Shown in pieces: positions 27,770 to 39,401 of a stretch of 64,000 nt of DNA; positions within the stretch are counted from its first letter, which is position 1; each line of letters opens with the position of its first letter. The notes beneath the pieces are model-generated. The model did not search any database and had not been told where the DNA came from. It worked only from the letters and a program-made list of their open reading frames with translations. The position numbers were made by a program, and so were the translations under genes. Location of the stretch: assembly GCF_010015585.1 (NCBI RefSeq), contig NW_022985110.1:1-64000 (forward strand). The letters are read 5' to 3'. The stretch comes from Eremomyces bilateralis CBS 781.70 (lineage: Eukaryota; Ascomycota; Dothideomycetes; Eremomycetales; Eremomycetaceae).

Positions 27770-29731
27770 TCATCTCCTTTTACCAATTCCTGTGCCTTTA
27801 TCCGCTAGACTGACAACTTCTCCAATGCCTGCTTCGGTTTGTTCATCCTCCAGGACACGGATCTCCTCACGACAATCCCACCATTTCTCTTCCGCTAGAC
27901 TGAAGGCGTCTTTTCTAACTTGCTTGACGGACTTGTTTTCAATTCCAGAACCATCTCCCGCCTCTTGGAGCAATACTCCTTGCCATTCCACCGAAGTCCG
28001 ATTATAGAAATCTCGAAGAGATTCAAATGGACGTGGATGAGGAAGAGTGTCGTTGAGAGAAGATTGCTGTTCATCAGTAGCCTCTTCATCCGCTTCCTCT
28101 TTGGCCGGTTCTGTTTCCACCTTAGACTCTTCAGCCGCAGCAGGACTCTCCGTATCATCTTCGTCCTCGCTCTCATCGTATTCATCCTCCTCTTCTTCAC
28201 TCTCTTCCGCATCGCTTCCTTCCCAATCTTCAAGCTCCCTCTTAAAGACCTGCTTCATTCCATCCAACTTCCCGAGATCCACAGCCCAAAGCTCATCAAA
28301 TGTATATTCACGATCGCCCTTCTCGTAAGTTCCACCAAAGATGTACAACACATCATCTTGCACGGCCAACTGAGCGTTGAATCGACCATGAGGCATTTCG
28401 TATATCACTGTATGCTCCACCTTCACCTCCTGCTCTGATTCATCGACCTTTGACTCGATTTGATCAGCTCTAGATATCTTGCCACTCGTTTCCAAGGCAG
28501 CGAGGTTCCGTAACAATTCGTCTTCATCTGCCTTTCCTCTCTGCCGTCTAGACCGATCTTGCGGTTTCTTTCCGGTAGATCTGGGACGGCGGAGTGCAAG
28601 CGGGAAATATCGATTCCGATCAATATTCCATGCAAATAGGGTATTGAAAAATTCACTGTCCATTCCCTCTTCGCTTTCCTCCACATCGAACACGCCACCA
28701 AACTGAACTCCTCTTCCTTTGTGGTATGCCATAGTAGCACCAGCTCTAGGTGGATTCGGTGCATTTGCTGGTCTCTTGCGTCGTTCCCATCTCACCCCTG
28801 GCGGTGTCTGGGCAGACTCGCTCCCTGGAGGAACAATACGAAGAAACCATGTGTCTTGATGAACCATTGGTTTCAAGATGACACGAGAAGAGTTCCCACC
28901 CTTGCCTTGTTTACCAGACACGGATGCCTTCACCCGGGAGTATCCTCCGTACAGCGCAGCGCCACCGTCATGGGGAAGAAGTGAGAAAGAGGATCGAGCA
29001 TCGGGTTTGCCAGAAGAAGGGGGCAGAGTTGGGGTGTACCATGTGAATGTCTGGCAATCATACACCCACAAATCTTGAAGATACTTTGTCGTTTGGGATG
29101 TATCTTGAAAGCCACCAAACAGCAAAATGTATTGCTTGAAGTAAGTCATTCGATGACCACTTCGTGCGGGAGGTCCTTTTCCCTTACTCTCCAACTTCGT
29201 CCACTCTCTTGTTGTGGGATCCAGGTGCCAGAAGTCGTTGTAATGGTAGAAAGTTCCTTGCTTGGGCGATGAAAACTCTCCACCAAACAGATAAATTCCG
29301 CCAGCATTGCCTCCCCGACACCAAGCATGGCCGCTACGAGGTAGCGGAGAATTGGGACTGGTCACAATACTCCATTTGTCCTGCTTGATGTTGTAGATGT
29401 AAAGGTCGTTGTAGAACTTGGCCAAAGCACCATTGAAGTACTCCCCTCCGTAGAGAAATAGTTCATTGGAGTTCGATGGTGACCCTATGATCGTAGCGGA
29501 AGATCTTGGTGGAGGGGGATCACAAACTGATTCCGTAATTTTGAGGAATTGTTCTTGCTGATTTGCATATTCGGCAAGGACAGCGTCGAGATCAACATCT
29601 TCTACATCGCTATCTTGATCCTTTCCCTTTGATTTTGCCTTCTTCTGCTTTTGAGAGGCCTTCTTTTCCTGCTTTTGCGCCACTCGAACTTTCTTCTCGG
29701 CTGTTTTGGACTTTTTGTCTTTTTTGCCCAT
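27770..29731 (-). CDS. kel3: Kelch-repeat protein, Kel3/KLHDC4-like
   Basis: 653 aa, single exon, from ATG at 29731 (MGKKDKKSKTAEKK). A lysine-rich N-terminus is followed by kelch repeats forming a beta-propeller, with recurring YLFGGE, RSGH and LWVYD motifs between about residues 75 and 480. A very acidic linker follows (SEEEEDEYDESEDEDD). The C-terminal FESLRDFYNRT...EEKWWDCREE block matches the DUF4110 domain that KLHDC4/Kel3 proteins carry. Yeast Kel3 is cytoplasmic and poorly understood. The gene is convergent with dhr2, with 5 bp between stop codons, so the mRNAs must overlap at their 3' ends. Confidence 0.85.
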   Translation of the reverse strand: MGKKDKKSKTAEKKVRVAQKQEKKASQKQKKAKSKGKDQDSDVEDVDLDAVLAEYANQQEQFLKITESVCDPPPPRSSATIIGSPSNSNELFLYGGEYFNGALAKFYNDLYIYNIKQDKWSIVTSPNSPLPRSGHAWCRGGNAGGIYLFGGEFSSPKQGTFYHYNDFWHLDPTTREWTKLESKGKGPPARSGHRMTYFKQYILLFGGFQDTSQTTKYLQDLWVYDCQTFTWYTPTLPPSSGKPDARSSFSLLPHDGGAALYGGYSRVKASVSGKQGKGGNSSRVILKPMVHQDTWFLRIVPPGSESAQTPPGVRWERRKRPANAPNPPRAGATMAYHKGRGVQFGGVFDVEESEEGMDSEFFNTLFAWNIDRNRYFPLALRRPRSTGKKPQDRSRRQRGKADEDELLRNLAALETSGKISRADQIESKVDESEQEVKVEHTVIYEMPHGRFNAQLAVQDDVLYIFGGTYEKGDREYTFDELWAVDLGKLDGMKQVFKRELEDWEGSDAEESEEEEDEYDESEDEDDTESPAAAEESKVETEPAKEEADEEATDEQQSSLNDTLPHPRPFESLRDFYNRTSVEWQGVLLQEAGDGSGIENKSVKQVRKDAFSLAEEKWWDCREEIRVLEDEQTEAGIGEVVSLADKGTGIGKRR

Positions 29732-30319
29732 TTTCAATTGGGCTTCGGCAGCGATGGGGACGTACCAGCGGTCGAATTGAATGCTAAACAGTCAGAGCGC
29801 CGGTATATAGAGTGCCTATCTGGTGCAAAAGCCGATAGCCTGACTTCGAAATGAGTTGGATATAATTTGTGTACGGGGGAATAGAGGGGGTTGATGATAG
29901 TTAACTACGTACCATGAAGCGATGATCTGTAGAGTACCATAGTGTGGACTTGCAAATGAATTCCCCACAGATCATGGGTCTAGCAGCACATGTGCCTCTA
30001 TCCATATGTAATACATAACATGAATCGTCGTCCTGGACGAGCAATTAACAGCTCCTAGCTTAGGACAATACCACAGCAGATTAGATAGTAGCTGCGGTCC
30101 GCTTACGTGCCGGAAGCTCTATGATTTGGGGTAAATTGGGGGCAGAATGATATTTGATGCCAGGATGGGTAGACTTCTAGACCCTCCATGACGTTGTTCC
30201 CACGCTTCGCATCATTCAAAAACTATCAAGCGACCACCGTGGCTGACTTCGAAGCTTTCTACCATTTACGTTTCCCCAAGAATACCTTCTAACACAAGCG
30301 GAACATTCATTCGCGACCG
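29732..30319. other. Divergent intergenic region, kel3 and hydrate dehydratase
   Basis: 588 bp, no gene or repeat recognised. It must hold both promoters. Confidence 0.4.
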
Positions 30320-31405
30320 ATGAGCGAAATGGCCCCCCCGACGAGCAAGGAGCTAGTGTCCAGGGTGTACAAGATGATCCCGCCGATGCTGGGAACTTTT
30401 CACAAAGGTACGATTTCCCTCTGACGAGTCGATTGTTCGTCCTAATGCTATAACAGGTCAACTTGGGCGTGTTGCTGTCATTGGGGGCAGCGAAGACTAT
30501 ACTGGCGCTCCATATTTCTCCGCCATGGCTTCAGCAAGGCTTGGATGCGATATGGCACGTCATGAAAGACAGGCACCGAGATCATAGCATTAAAACTGAC
30601 GCCTTCATAGAGCCATGTTATTTGCGAGATTGGCGCCGGACAAGTCATTAAAACCTACTCACCAAACCTCATGGTGCACCCATACTTACGATCGACCAAG
30701 TCGGCGTCCTCGTCAGACACCGCATCATCCCTAGCCCAAAGCGTTATCGCAATGCTGTCAAGGCTCCACGTTCTGGTCATTGGACCTGGGTTAGGAAGAG
30801 ACAAGTTGATGCAAGATACGGTCGCTGAAGTTCTCAAGGAGGCTCGGAAACAGAATATCCCCGTCGTGTTGGATGCTGATGGGTTGATACTAGCACAAGA
30901 ACGACCGGAGTTGGTCAAAGGCTTCGAACTTTGCATTCTCACACCGAACGTAGTCGAATTTGGTCGTCTCGCAAAGAGCGTCAATCTGGATATGAATGAA
31001 GGTGAGCCTGCAACAAGATGTGCTCGGTTGGCCAAGGCGTTTGGCGGGGTCACGATTATCCAGAAAGGGCAATCCGACAATATTTCCAACGGAGACCACA
31101 CGGCGATATCGGATGGAGAGGGTGGATTGAAACGAAGTGGCGGACAGGGCGATACTCTGACCGGAACTCTTGGAACCCTCCTTGCCTATAGGAAAGCCTA
31201 CCATGATCGCATTTGGCAACATGAAAATGATCTGCCAGAAAAAGAAACACTGGCATTAGCGGCATGGGCCGGGAGTGCAATCACACGCGAATGCTCGAGA
31301 TTGGCATTCAAAGAGAAAGGACGAAGTCTACAGGCGGGAGACTTGACAGATAAGGTCACAGAAGCCTTCCAGAACATCATTGGAGAGAAAGGGTCACGAC
31401 TCTGA
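30320..31405 (+). CDS. ATP-dependent (S)-NAD(P)H-hydrate dehydratase
   Basis: Exons 30320-30407, 30457-30554 and 30611-31405 join to 326 aa. The second intron begins GC rather than GT and ends AG; using it restores [17 protein letters not shown], the expected family sequence. Motifs of the ribokinase-like carbohydrate kinase (CARKD/NAXD) fold are [18 protein letters not shown] at the start, [21 protein letters not shown], and [12 protein letters not shown] near the end (ATP site). The enzyme repairs hydrated NADH and NADPH in the cytosol and/or mitochondria together with an epimerase. Length is normal for fungi. No clear mitochondrial presequence is seen in this model. Confidence 0.9.
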
Positions 31406-31490
31406 CGAATGGAAAACCCTGGAACACGGCTGGACATGGAATATCAGTTTAACATTCAAGTGTGGTATACTTCGCGGATCAATCGAACCG

Positions 31491-33713
31491 TTAATGCGTC
31501 GACGAGCTCTCCCAAGGTGCAATTCCTTTGCACCCCGCTACTGAAACTACTCTATCACGGTCCTCGTTTGGGATCGTCTTCCAAATCCATTCCCTCAACT
31601 CCTTTCCAACCTTCTCAATCACATCCACAGCCCATAGAACATCCAGATGTTCATACCCTTCGATAACAGTGCTATGCACAAGATTGACACATGGCTCCCT
31701 ACCACGCTCAAATCGTCGAAGAAGCCGCTGTCCATCGACCAGGTTATCACTTCCGGCGACCCATAGTGCAAACGGAGGTGCCCGAGAGTCATACCAAGCA
31801 TATGCAGCCCGCTCCTCTTCCGATCCAGGTGCATGTACCGGTTGAGCACGATTCTCTTCTGGCGCTCTGTGGTCTTCGTCATCCTCCATTCTCACCTCCC
31901 TTTTGGTCGCCAAGATGCACTGTTGGCGAGCAAATCCCATGGAGCCTAGCCACCATGCCATAGACTCCGCAGAAATATAAACAGGACTCTGAAGAAAATA
32001 TCGGGGCACTAGGTCACGCTCCCAACGCTCATCCGTCCATTCAAACAAATATGTGAACACTTTGTACCCGAGCCTGCCATATATAGCTGAAGGTAACAAT
32101 TTTTGGAACGTCAACATGGCTGGAATAAAAGCATGGATACCAAACACCATCCGAAACACTTGCGGGGGTAGCATCTTGATGAAACGGAAATATACCCGTC
32201 GAAGTAACGGTCCTGCGTAGGCTGCAGGTGCCAATCCAGCAAAGAGGCTGATTCTTTCACCGATTACGGGCCTTTGTTTTTTCGCTAGGGCAACCATGGA
32301 TGCTGCTGTGCCTTGAGAGTGAGCGACTAATGCAACTTTGCTAAAACCCGTCTCTCGGACCACTCTTGAGATGAGAGCTGCTAAGTCAAACACCCCCATA
32401 GCTCGTAGATTCCATGACCAGAATCGCGGATCGTTTGAAGGCAAGGTCGTATGTCGCGGATTCAGTCCACAACGAGGCGCACCTAGCCAAATATCGTAGT
32501 GAGACTTTGCTAGAAAGAACGCAAGGGAGGATGGACCAGACACTAGATAAGAGCCGGGAGATTGAAGGAGACCAGGTATAAGAAGGACAGGGTATTTCCC
32601 TTTCGCTTTCGACTTGCCCACGCCCAGAGGAAATGAGGGTCCAGTGCCCGATGATATACTGAAGAGATTATCCGGCCCAAGAGGACCTCGATCTGCTTGC
32701 GGATTGGGAGAGTAATTATGTGGATTGTAGAGATGCCACATGGAAATGAGAAACCCATCCTCCGTTTCAAGAGTATACTCCTCCAAATCCAACCCTTCGC
32801 GAAGAGCATACTGTCGGAAATGTGGAGTCAAAGGATCAGGCCCACCCGCAGTTGGGACAAACGTCTCTTCTACGCCCAGGGACTCTGGCACCGGTATAGT
32901 TGGAGCGGCTGCATTTCGCTCTTCGTCTTTGACGGTTCGTCCTCCATGCTCTTGGAGCCACTCTTCTTGCTGGTAGCGCCTCTCGTCCGCCCTCCGTTTC
33001 TCCTCCTCGTAAAATGGCCGGGATTTCTTTGGATCCCCTTTCATCCTTGCGCGGAAGTATCCCGGAACCTTGCTGCTCCCGCTAAGGATCGATCCAAGGA
33101 CAATTACCATGAGGAAACACATGCTCAGAATCATAGAAGTTACCCGAAAGGTAAGACTTTGGAGACCTCGTAATAGACTCGGCGGGCCATACATAGGAAG
33201 CGGGGGAAATAAAGGATTCGTTGTCGGTTGGGATTGAGCTTCACAGAATGGTCCATCCACTCCTAGTCGATCTTCGATATTATCGGATCCATTTGACTCT
33301 TTTTCCCTGTCAAACACTCTTGAATCTGCCGGCTTATCTGAAGCTTCCTTGATCTTAACATTCATCTCCCCAATTCCATGAATTGTCCCATCTTTTGCTA
33401 TTCGCGTCGAAGGGTCACTCGGGAGACTTTGACCAGGAGGATGGGATTCCAATACATCTTTCAAGACGTTAAGTTTGGCGGCTTCGGGAATAGGAACGGC
33501 GGTGAGCCGCTCTGCGTCGGCAGTCTGAACCACAGGATCCTGAGGCGTCACGAACTTGGCCTTAATTGCCCGTGATGATGGGTGTCGAGTCGGCGCATGT
33601 TTAGCAAGTCTTGAGGCTTGAATCTCATACTCCGACTGTAGCTCTTGACGGGAAAGCTCCTGTCCAGTATTCACGCTTCCATTTCGGAATTGGGTCTCAG
33701 TTCTAGCGGACAT
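31491..33713 (-). CDS. Membrane-anchored AB-hydrolase-associated lipase (sterol esterase/Tgl1-like)
   Basis: 740 aa, single exon, ATG at 33713; an upstream GTG codon is ignored. The N-terminal ~190 residues are low-complexity. A membrane segment follows (SMILSMCFLMVIVLGSIL). The lipase-associated region (EEYTLETEDGFLISMWHLY) then leads to an alpha/beta hydrolase core with nucleophile motif VALVAHSQGTA, a GSDNLVDG acid motif and YEHLDVLWA carrying the histidine. The family includes acid lipases and yeast Yeh1, Yeh2 and Tgl1 steryl ester hydrolases, which act at lipid droplets or the plasma membrane. Substrate cannot be told from sequence. The nucleophile elbow has A where G is common, a variant the fold tolerates. 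It ends 85 bp past the stop of the convergent hydrate dehydratase gene. Confidence 0.8.
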   Translation of the reverse strand: MSARTETQFRNGSVNTGQELSRQELQSEYEIQASRLAKHAPTRHPSSRAIKAKFVTPQDPVVQTADAERLTAVPIPEAAKLNVLKDVLESHPPGQSLPSDPSTRIAKDGTIHGIGEMNVKIKEASDKPADSRVFDREKESNGSDNIEDRLGVDGPFCEAQSQPTTNPLFPPLPMYGPPSLLRGLQSLTFRVTSMILSMCFLMVIVLGSILSGSSKVPGYFRARMKGDPKKSRPFYEEEKRRADERRYQQEEWLQEHGGRTVKDEERNAAAPTIPVPESLGVEETFVPTAGGPDPLTPHFRQYALREGLDLEEYTLETEDGFLISMWHLYNPHNYSPNPQADRGPLGPDNLFSISSGTGPSFPLGVGKSKAKGKYPVLLIPGLLQSPGSYLVSGPSSLAFFLAKSHYDIWLGAPRCGLNPRHTTLPSNDPRFWSWNLRAMGVFDLAALISRVVRETGFSKVALVAHSQGTAASMVALAKKQRPVIGERISLFAGLAPAAYAGPLLRRVYFRFIKMLPPQVFRMVFGIHAFIPAMLTFQKLLPSAIYGRLGYKVFTYLFEWTDERWERDLVPRYFLQSPVYISAESMAWWLGSMGFARQQCILATKREVRMEDDEDHRAPEENRAQPVHAPGSEEERAAYAWYDSRAPPFALWVAGSDNLVDGQRLLRRFERGREPCVNLVHSTVIEGYEHLDVLWAVDVIEKVGKELREWIWKTIPNEDRDRVVSVAGCKGIAPWESSSTH

Positions 33714-34291
33714 GGTATTGGATGCGACCACATTGTACTGCGAACCAAAGACTTTTAGATCAACTCAAGGAGCAGGACTGTAACGGCAACTGTAATAGAG
33801 TGTATTAACTGGCGGTCGATGCAAGCTACGGCTAAACGGGTAACCCTAAGATGTCAAGGAACGGACTGTACGCTGGCATGTGAGAATTGCATCGCCATCT
33901 GAGAATAGATAATTTTGATGATTCAAGCAGGTTCCCGACGATCAAAGCGGACAAATGCATGATGATGCAAGTGGAGCAATTCAGTTGTAGATTGTAACTT
34001 TGTAAGATCAATAGAGGCACGGTGGCTGGTAAGTTGGATCCACTGTGTTTCCGTGCCCAGTCAGGTAATAGATAACTCATCATTCCTGTTGGCTTCATCT
34101 ACATAGTCTTAATATGACTACAGGTATTAGTTTCGTCTTGGCTGCCATGGAATGCTCAGTTTATTGCCCATCTACAGATCGTCAACTAGAGTTTTGATAG
34201 TGTATCATACATCGAATTCATCCCGATCGCTTTATCAAACGCCATATCTCAAATACTCGTATACAACGAAAAAGGACATTTCGCTTTTCAT
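33714..34291. other. Intergenic between lipase 5' end and erv46 3' end
   Basis: 578 bp. The 33832-34098 minus frame shows no domain and is probably chance. No repeats or RNA genes recognised. Confidence 0.4.
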
Positions 34292-35704
34292 CTATCCTTG
34301 ATGTAACTTCTTGACTTTCTGCTGCCCTTCGTATAGCCCTCGATCCACTGCCGCAGCAACGGTCAGTGTACCACCGATCACAGCACATACTCCGACCAGG
34401 AAACCCGAAAATGATTTGGCTCGTACTTCGCGGTTGATGACCTTCATAGGGGAGATATCCTGTACCAGATTAGTTGATAGAAGTCCAACCGGTGGAAGCG
34501 ACTCACGTAGGAAAAGAATACGCCGGGAATACCACCTCGAGCATGCAATCGTTCTTTATGCCCTTCATCTGCATCACTACCACCATCGAGGTTTCGTTTA
34601 TGGCTCGTCACGCTGTATTGATGTGTCTCCACACTTCCGGATGTCCCTTGACCGAAATTCCCCAATCCGACTGAGTCATGAGAATCTCCTAGGACATTCG
34701 TAATCTGATCGTTCCGTTTCTCCCATCCGAGAGGAAGATAGACAGTGCTGACTACTTTGACGAAGTACATGTAGTTGTACTTTTTGTCATCGGTATGCTG
34801 CTCGGTACCATCGAGAGGGTTGACATGATGATTCGTCCAGACGCCTCCTACAGCAGTCAATTGTCCACGAGACTTTTCGGGAAGTGGAGGCCCAAATCGG
34901 AGCATGTGGATAATATGGCTCGGGCTGTGGTTCGAATCGTCTTTGAAGTAGTTTTCAAGATCGTGAACATGCAAGTTTCCACTGCTGAAGGATTTCCCAG
35001 GAGAGAAATGGAAGTTTCCCACCACTTTGTTGACGCGGATTGCCCCCTCGATTCGGCATCCTTCATGCAGTTGCTCGTCCAAATGTTCGGCATAGTGTTC
35101 CCGTTCGCATTGCGCAACGCCTTCCCCTCGACCAAAGGACCATTGAACTCCGGCATATGCGTCTCGAACTTCGGCACATGTGTTGCAGCACCCGTTCTTC
35201 TTCGCAGAGTCTGGCGCGGGAGCACCATAGCATTCACCACAGTAGTCGGGATCCAAGTGAGTGGCGGTATCTTCGTGGCTACAGCAAGGTCAGTTTGTAT
35301 TGCGCACGGAAACAAAGTCTAGAAACTCACAGTTCCAGCGCGTTGCTCTCAATAACACTGCCACCTTCGTTCTCTGGACGGAGTCGAACTTTGTTCACTC
35401 CATGCAAAACACCCATCTGTACTTCACCGCTTACATCCATGACATCCAGCGTAAGCAATTCGCATGGAACCCTTGGGAAGGTAATGTTCATGTGTATCTC
35501 CATCTTCTCCCCTCGACCTTTATCAACGACCAGCTCGGCTTTTACGGCAACTCGTCGATAATCGCGCCATTCCCCCCAGACAAGCCAAAGCATGAGAATG
35601 AGCGAGACGATGGTCACGATCCCTCCGGAGGTCGTCCGTATCCGCGCATCTTCGACCGTTTTTGTGAAGGCATCGAGCCGTACGAAACGACTTTTCGGAG
35701 GCAT
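34292..35704 (-). CDS. erv46: Erv46, ER-Golgi cargo receptor subunit
   Basis: Exons 35704-35331, 35278-34507 and 34459-34292 join to 437 aa. The N-terminus (SRFVRLDAFTKTVEDARIRT) and first membrane segment (GGIVTIVSLILMLWLVW) are diagnostic of the ERGIC/Erv46 family. The lumenal part has the Cys-rich patch CGECYGAP...NGCCNTCAEVRDAY, GCRIEGAIRVNKVVGNFHF and a HxxHMLRFG block. The last exon gives the second membrane segment (FSGFLVGVCAVIGGTLTVAA) and a short basic cytosolic tail ending KKLHQG. With Erv41 it cycles in COPII and COPI vesicles and retrieves ER proteins. Intron donors are GTGAGT in both cases. Confidence 0.92.
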
Positions 35705-36597
35705 GGTGACCTGGGTTGGGAGTACGTTGCACAGGCCTATCGATTCGAGGTCGAAGTGCTAAATGGCACGGAGCAATGCCAAAGCGGTTGGAGTAAAGGA
35801 CTACCTGCAGACGGATCGCATCATCAAATCAGCCATTTCTTCTCGTCTTCCCAGAGTTCAACGACCTACAATTGCGATTCCGCCCAAACCAGGACTCGGG
35901 CAATGATTAATATGCGAAGAGAGCTCTTCATTGCACAAACCACAGGTCAGTCCAATGCTGAGCTGGAGCGTTGCATTAGGACGAGTTCAGGAATGAGGGG
36001 AATCCTTCGTGGTATGGAACGGTGGTGTCCAGATGTGGTGAGCACTGCTAGAGTTATGTGGATGGTCGAGACGCTGGTTGAATCGTGTCCTCCACGTTCT
36101 TGAAACGGTATGAGCAACCCAACCAATCAAAACGCGTTTCATTCGAGCCTCCACAATACTTCCGCTTTAAGCTGGTGGACATTCACCCATAGTTACCGGT
36201 ACTCTTATGATACAACTGATACAGGTCACAATGGGACCATCATATTCGTACCGGTATCATATATGAGCAAATGACCCGGAATATCACTGGGGTATACACT
36301 TGAGCATTTAAATTCCGTATATTTTCTCGGGCAAGGCAGTTGTGACTACCGACCGAGGTTCAATGCCTTTGCTTCAGCTAAATGTACTCCGTAACGAGCG
36401 CATGTCACTATCAAAGCCCGGGTACTGGTACTGAAACGAATGTCAATTGTATCATCACGATATCAATTGTTGGCACTTGAAGAACCTCCACCTAGCACTG
36501 ACAACGATACCAGTGCCACGCCGGTCATGAGTCGTTCCATTCATACATAACAGCATAGCAGTGCATAATCTATTCGTCAGACGGCATGAAACTAATC
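35705..36597. other. Intergenic between erv46 and tamA, with ACCGGTA-type palindromes
   Basis: 893 bp without a supported gene. The long plus-strand frame crossing 35261-36103 is a shadow of erv46. The palindromic motif (T)ACCGGTA(C) occurs near 36195 and 36250, and again near 39722 beyond tamA. This may be chance or a factor site. Confidence 0.35.
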
Positions 36598-39401
36598 CTA
36601 CTTGGGTTGGCCGAATTGCCGCTCATTAACCGTTTCGAATCCTCGAAATACATCTCGAGAATGAAACTGAGCAAGGGACTCCTTTTCCATCTCCCCGGAC
36701 ATTGGGGGCTCGGGTCGGCTTTGAGATCCGGAATATCCCGGTGGTACGAATTGAGGGGCACCGGATCCCATGGATGGGTTGAACTGCTCCGTGCAGCCCC
36801 TACCAGAAGGTCCCTTCTGGTAGACATGCTGGTTGGGAATGCCAGTCTGCCGGTGAACCGACTCGGAATAAGTTCGTGGAGGATTCATGGAAGGTGCTTC
36901 GGCCATTTCAACGTCCGGAAAATCTCCATCTTCATCCGAATCACTCGCAAGATCGGTGACGGTTACTTCGGGGGCGGGAACTCCGGCGCGAGATATGGCG
37001 GTTTGAGCGAGCGATGGTTTTTCCGCAAGATTCGAGAGCACAGTACGAGATGCGTCGAGCATCCGGACTGCCCCTTCGAGGAACCCCTCACCATCTTCTG
37101 TCAAACCGTTGGGCAAACCACCGTAAATAGCACCTTCACTGCTACCGGTTGTATGGGATGCCCGCATTCGCACCTTTCCACGGGACACGCCTAATGTCCA
37201 GCGATACTCCGCGAGACGATGCTTGTAAAACTCGGCCTCTTCGCGAGCTGGAGCGGTGGCCCAGAGAAGCGAACCAAAAGTGCCAATCAAAGTGAAATTG
37301 ATTTTGGATGGAAAATACCAGAACGATTGTAGATGTTCGGGTTTGAGCCGGTTTACAAAGTCCATTGCAGAGATCAGTCTTGTTTTCGCTGCGGACCGGC
37401 AAATGTAAATCAAGTAAGGATCGATATGTGGGGATGGTCCGGGATTCATTGCCCCGGAGGATGGGGTGGTGGAGGATGGAACTGATGTCGGAGGCGTGGG
37501 CGAGGCGTTGAGGCTAGGGGACATGGAACGTGAAATCGAACTCGTTGCAGTTGGGTTGGACGTCGTGCTTATGGATGATGCGGAGGCAATCGTCGCCGGA
37601 AGGGGTAGTGTCGACAGTGACTGGACGATACGTCGATGCAGAGTGATTTCTGTGGCGAAATAAGCCAGGTGCAGAAAGCCTAGCAGAATCAGTGAGTGGC
37701 TCTGGGAATCAAGGGAGGTTGACAAACCTGTTCCGCTCAATACGCCCGGTTGATAGTTGTCCATCCGTGCTGCCGGGGGGAGTTTGGCAAACCAGTCCTT
37801 CAAGCGAATCTGGACGGGTTTCGCTCGTTCCAAGATCAATTGGGTACTTTGCAAACCAGCATCCTTGAAATCGCGTATCGCCGTCTGCGTATAGAAGGTG
37901 TCCATAATCTCACCCATGATTGCGGTCAAACCGATCATCTCGGCAAAAAGCACCTGTCCCTTTGCAGCCTCGTCGAGCTCCTCTTCTGTGATCCCCAGTT
38001 CTCCAACATCAACTGCAGTGCTGTTGCTCTCATCGAAGTCCTGGTTCGCGATAGGTTTGACGGCCCAATTGGCAGGAAATATATGACTCGGGCGGCCGTG
38101 AATCAGGCTACTCCATTTATCTTGCATATACAAGGCCCATGCAATCCGCTTTCGTAAACCCCTTTCCCAAGCCGGGACACTCCAACTGCTACAGTCGAGA
38201 TGTAAGCCCAAATCTTGGCCGATCGCCACCAGTTGGGTGGTGAGAGACCAGGAATCTGCCTCGGGCCTCTGAAGCAGGAGCAATCCGGCTTGGACGGTAT
38301 TTAGTTTCGGACGTGTCATTGCTGCCGCAAGGCTGCGCATCGCAATGGATTCCAGGGCAATTGTATTGGGACGAGGAAGTGATGCGAGTGTGGGATCATG
38401 AGACCACCAATTTAACGCCAAAAGATACATGCCCGCAAGAAGTGTGGGAGAGGAGGCCGGATCACCATTTAGAAGTCGCTCTAAAAAGATCCGCTTCTGA
38501 ATGATTGGGAAGCTCGGATGGACGATCTCGAAATAAAGAGAGATCAATTTGCTGCCATGTGGATGCACCAGTTGTTCGACGGCGGAAAGCGCCTCGGAAT
38601 CCTCGCCATATTCTTGTGAGCACTCGTCAGGTAACATAATGAAACATTCATGATCGTTCACTTTTCGTAATGTTCCCAAGTCGAATCGTGATTCATTATG
38701 GGTGTCGAATATACTCAGCGAAATGAGGGACGGGTCGAAGGGGGTGGTCTGGCCAATGTACCGACTGAACTTTCGTCGTTGCAAACCAAGGGTTTCACCA
38801 AGGAGTTTGTTGGCACCGTTTTCAAGATCGCGGTTGAGGTTTGGGGAGATGGCCACGTTTGACCCAGATTTAGAGAGATGATTGGAAAGGTATGAATGTG
38901 AGGATAGTACCTTTGGTGTGGGCGATGTATTCCTATTTTGCCGTTTACCTTCATCAGTGGATCTGATATCGAAGTTAGCATGGTCTGTAGAAGCGCCAGA
39001 CTAGATGGGTGCATCCCGTCTCACCTTTTCTTGGTCTCTTCCCCGTTACTCGCATTCCCATTGGGTAACTTCCGCTTTCGAGGTAGAGGACTCTGTACGA
39101 AAGTACACTCCTGGTGGTGGAACTCACACAGTACACAGAGGATTTTCCCTTCGTGGATAACGCACCGACTCTTCCGACGACGACAGGCGTCGCAAGGTCT
39201 TTCACGGCGACTACGAATGTTCGTCGCTCCGTTGATGGTCGCGGGTTTCAGCTGAACAGCATTCTCTTTCTCCCTTGACATATGCGACGGCCGGTTGGAT
39301 TGTGTCTGGGATGAGACCGGCGATGGTCGAATATGAGGGGATGAAATCGGTAGTACTGGACTGGGGCCAGAAATTGGGCGTTGCATGGCCACGACAGCCA
39401 T
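36598..39401 (-). CDS. tamA: Zn2Cys6 transcription factor, TamA/Dal81-like
   Basis: Exon 39401-39025 and exon 38962-36598 join to 913 aa. The binuclear zinc cluster lies near residues 63-95 and has an uncommon spacing and tail (RPCDACRRRKSRC, then CVLCEFHHQECTF, PRKRK), which I recognise as TamA/Dal81-type. A middle homology region typical of fungal-specific factors follows (YFEIVHPSFPIIQK, ALNWWSHDP). The C-terminus is long and Ser/Pro-rich. In Aspergillus and yeast this factor acts as a co-activator for GABA, urea and amino-acid catabolism genes, often without needing its own zinc cluster. A possible 48-nt in-frame intron with GTTTGT...CTGCTAG ends (about 37681-37728) would shorten it to 897 aa. 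Confidence 0.85.

Noticed and set aside
35261-36103. 280-codon plus-strand frame
   Set aside because: Antisense to erv46 exon 1 and its upstream region; no domain.
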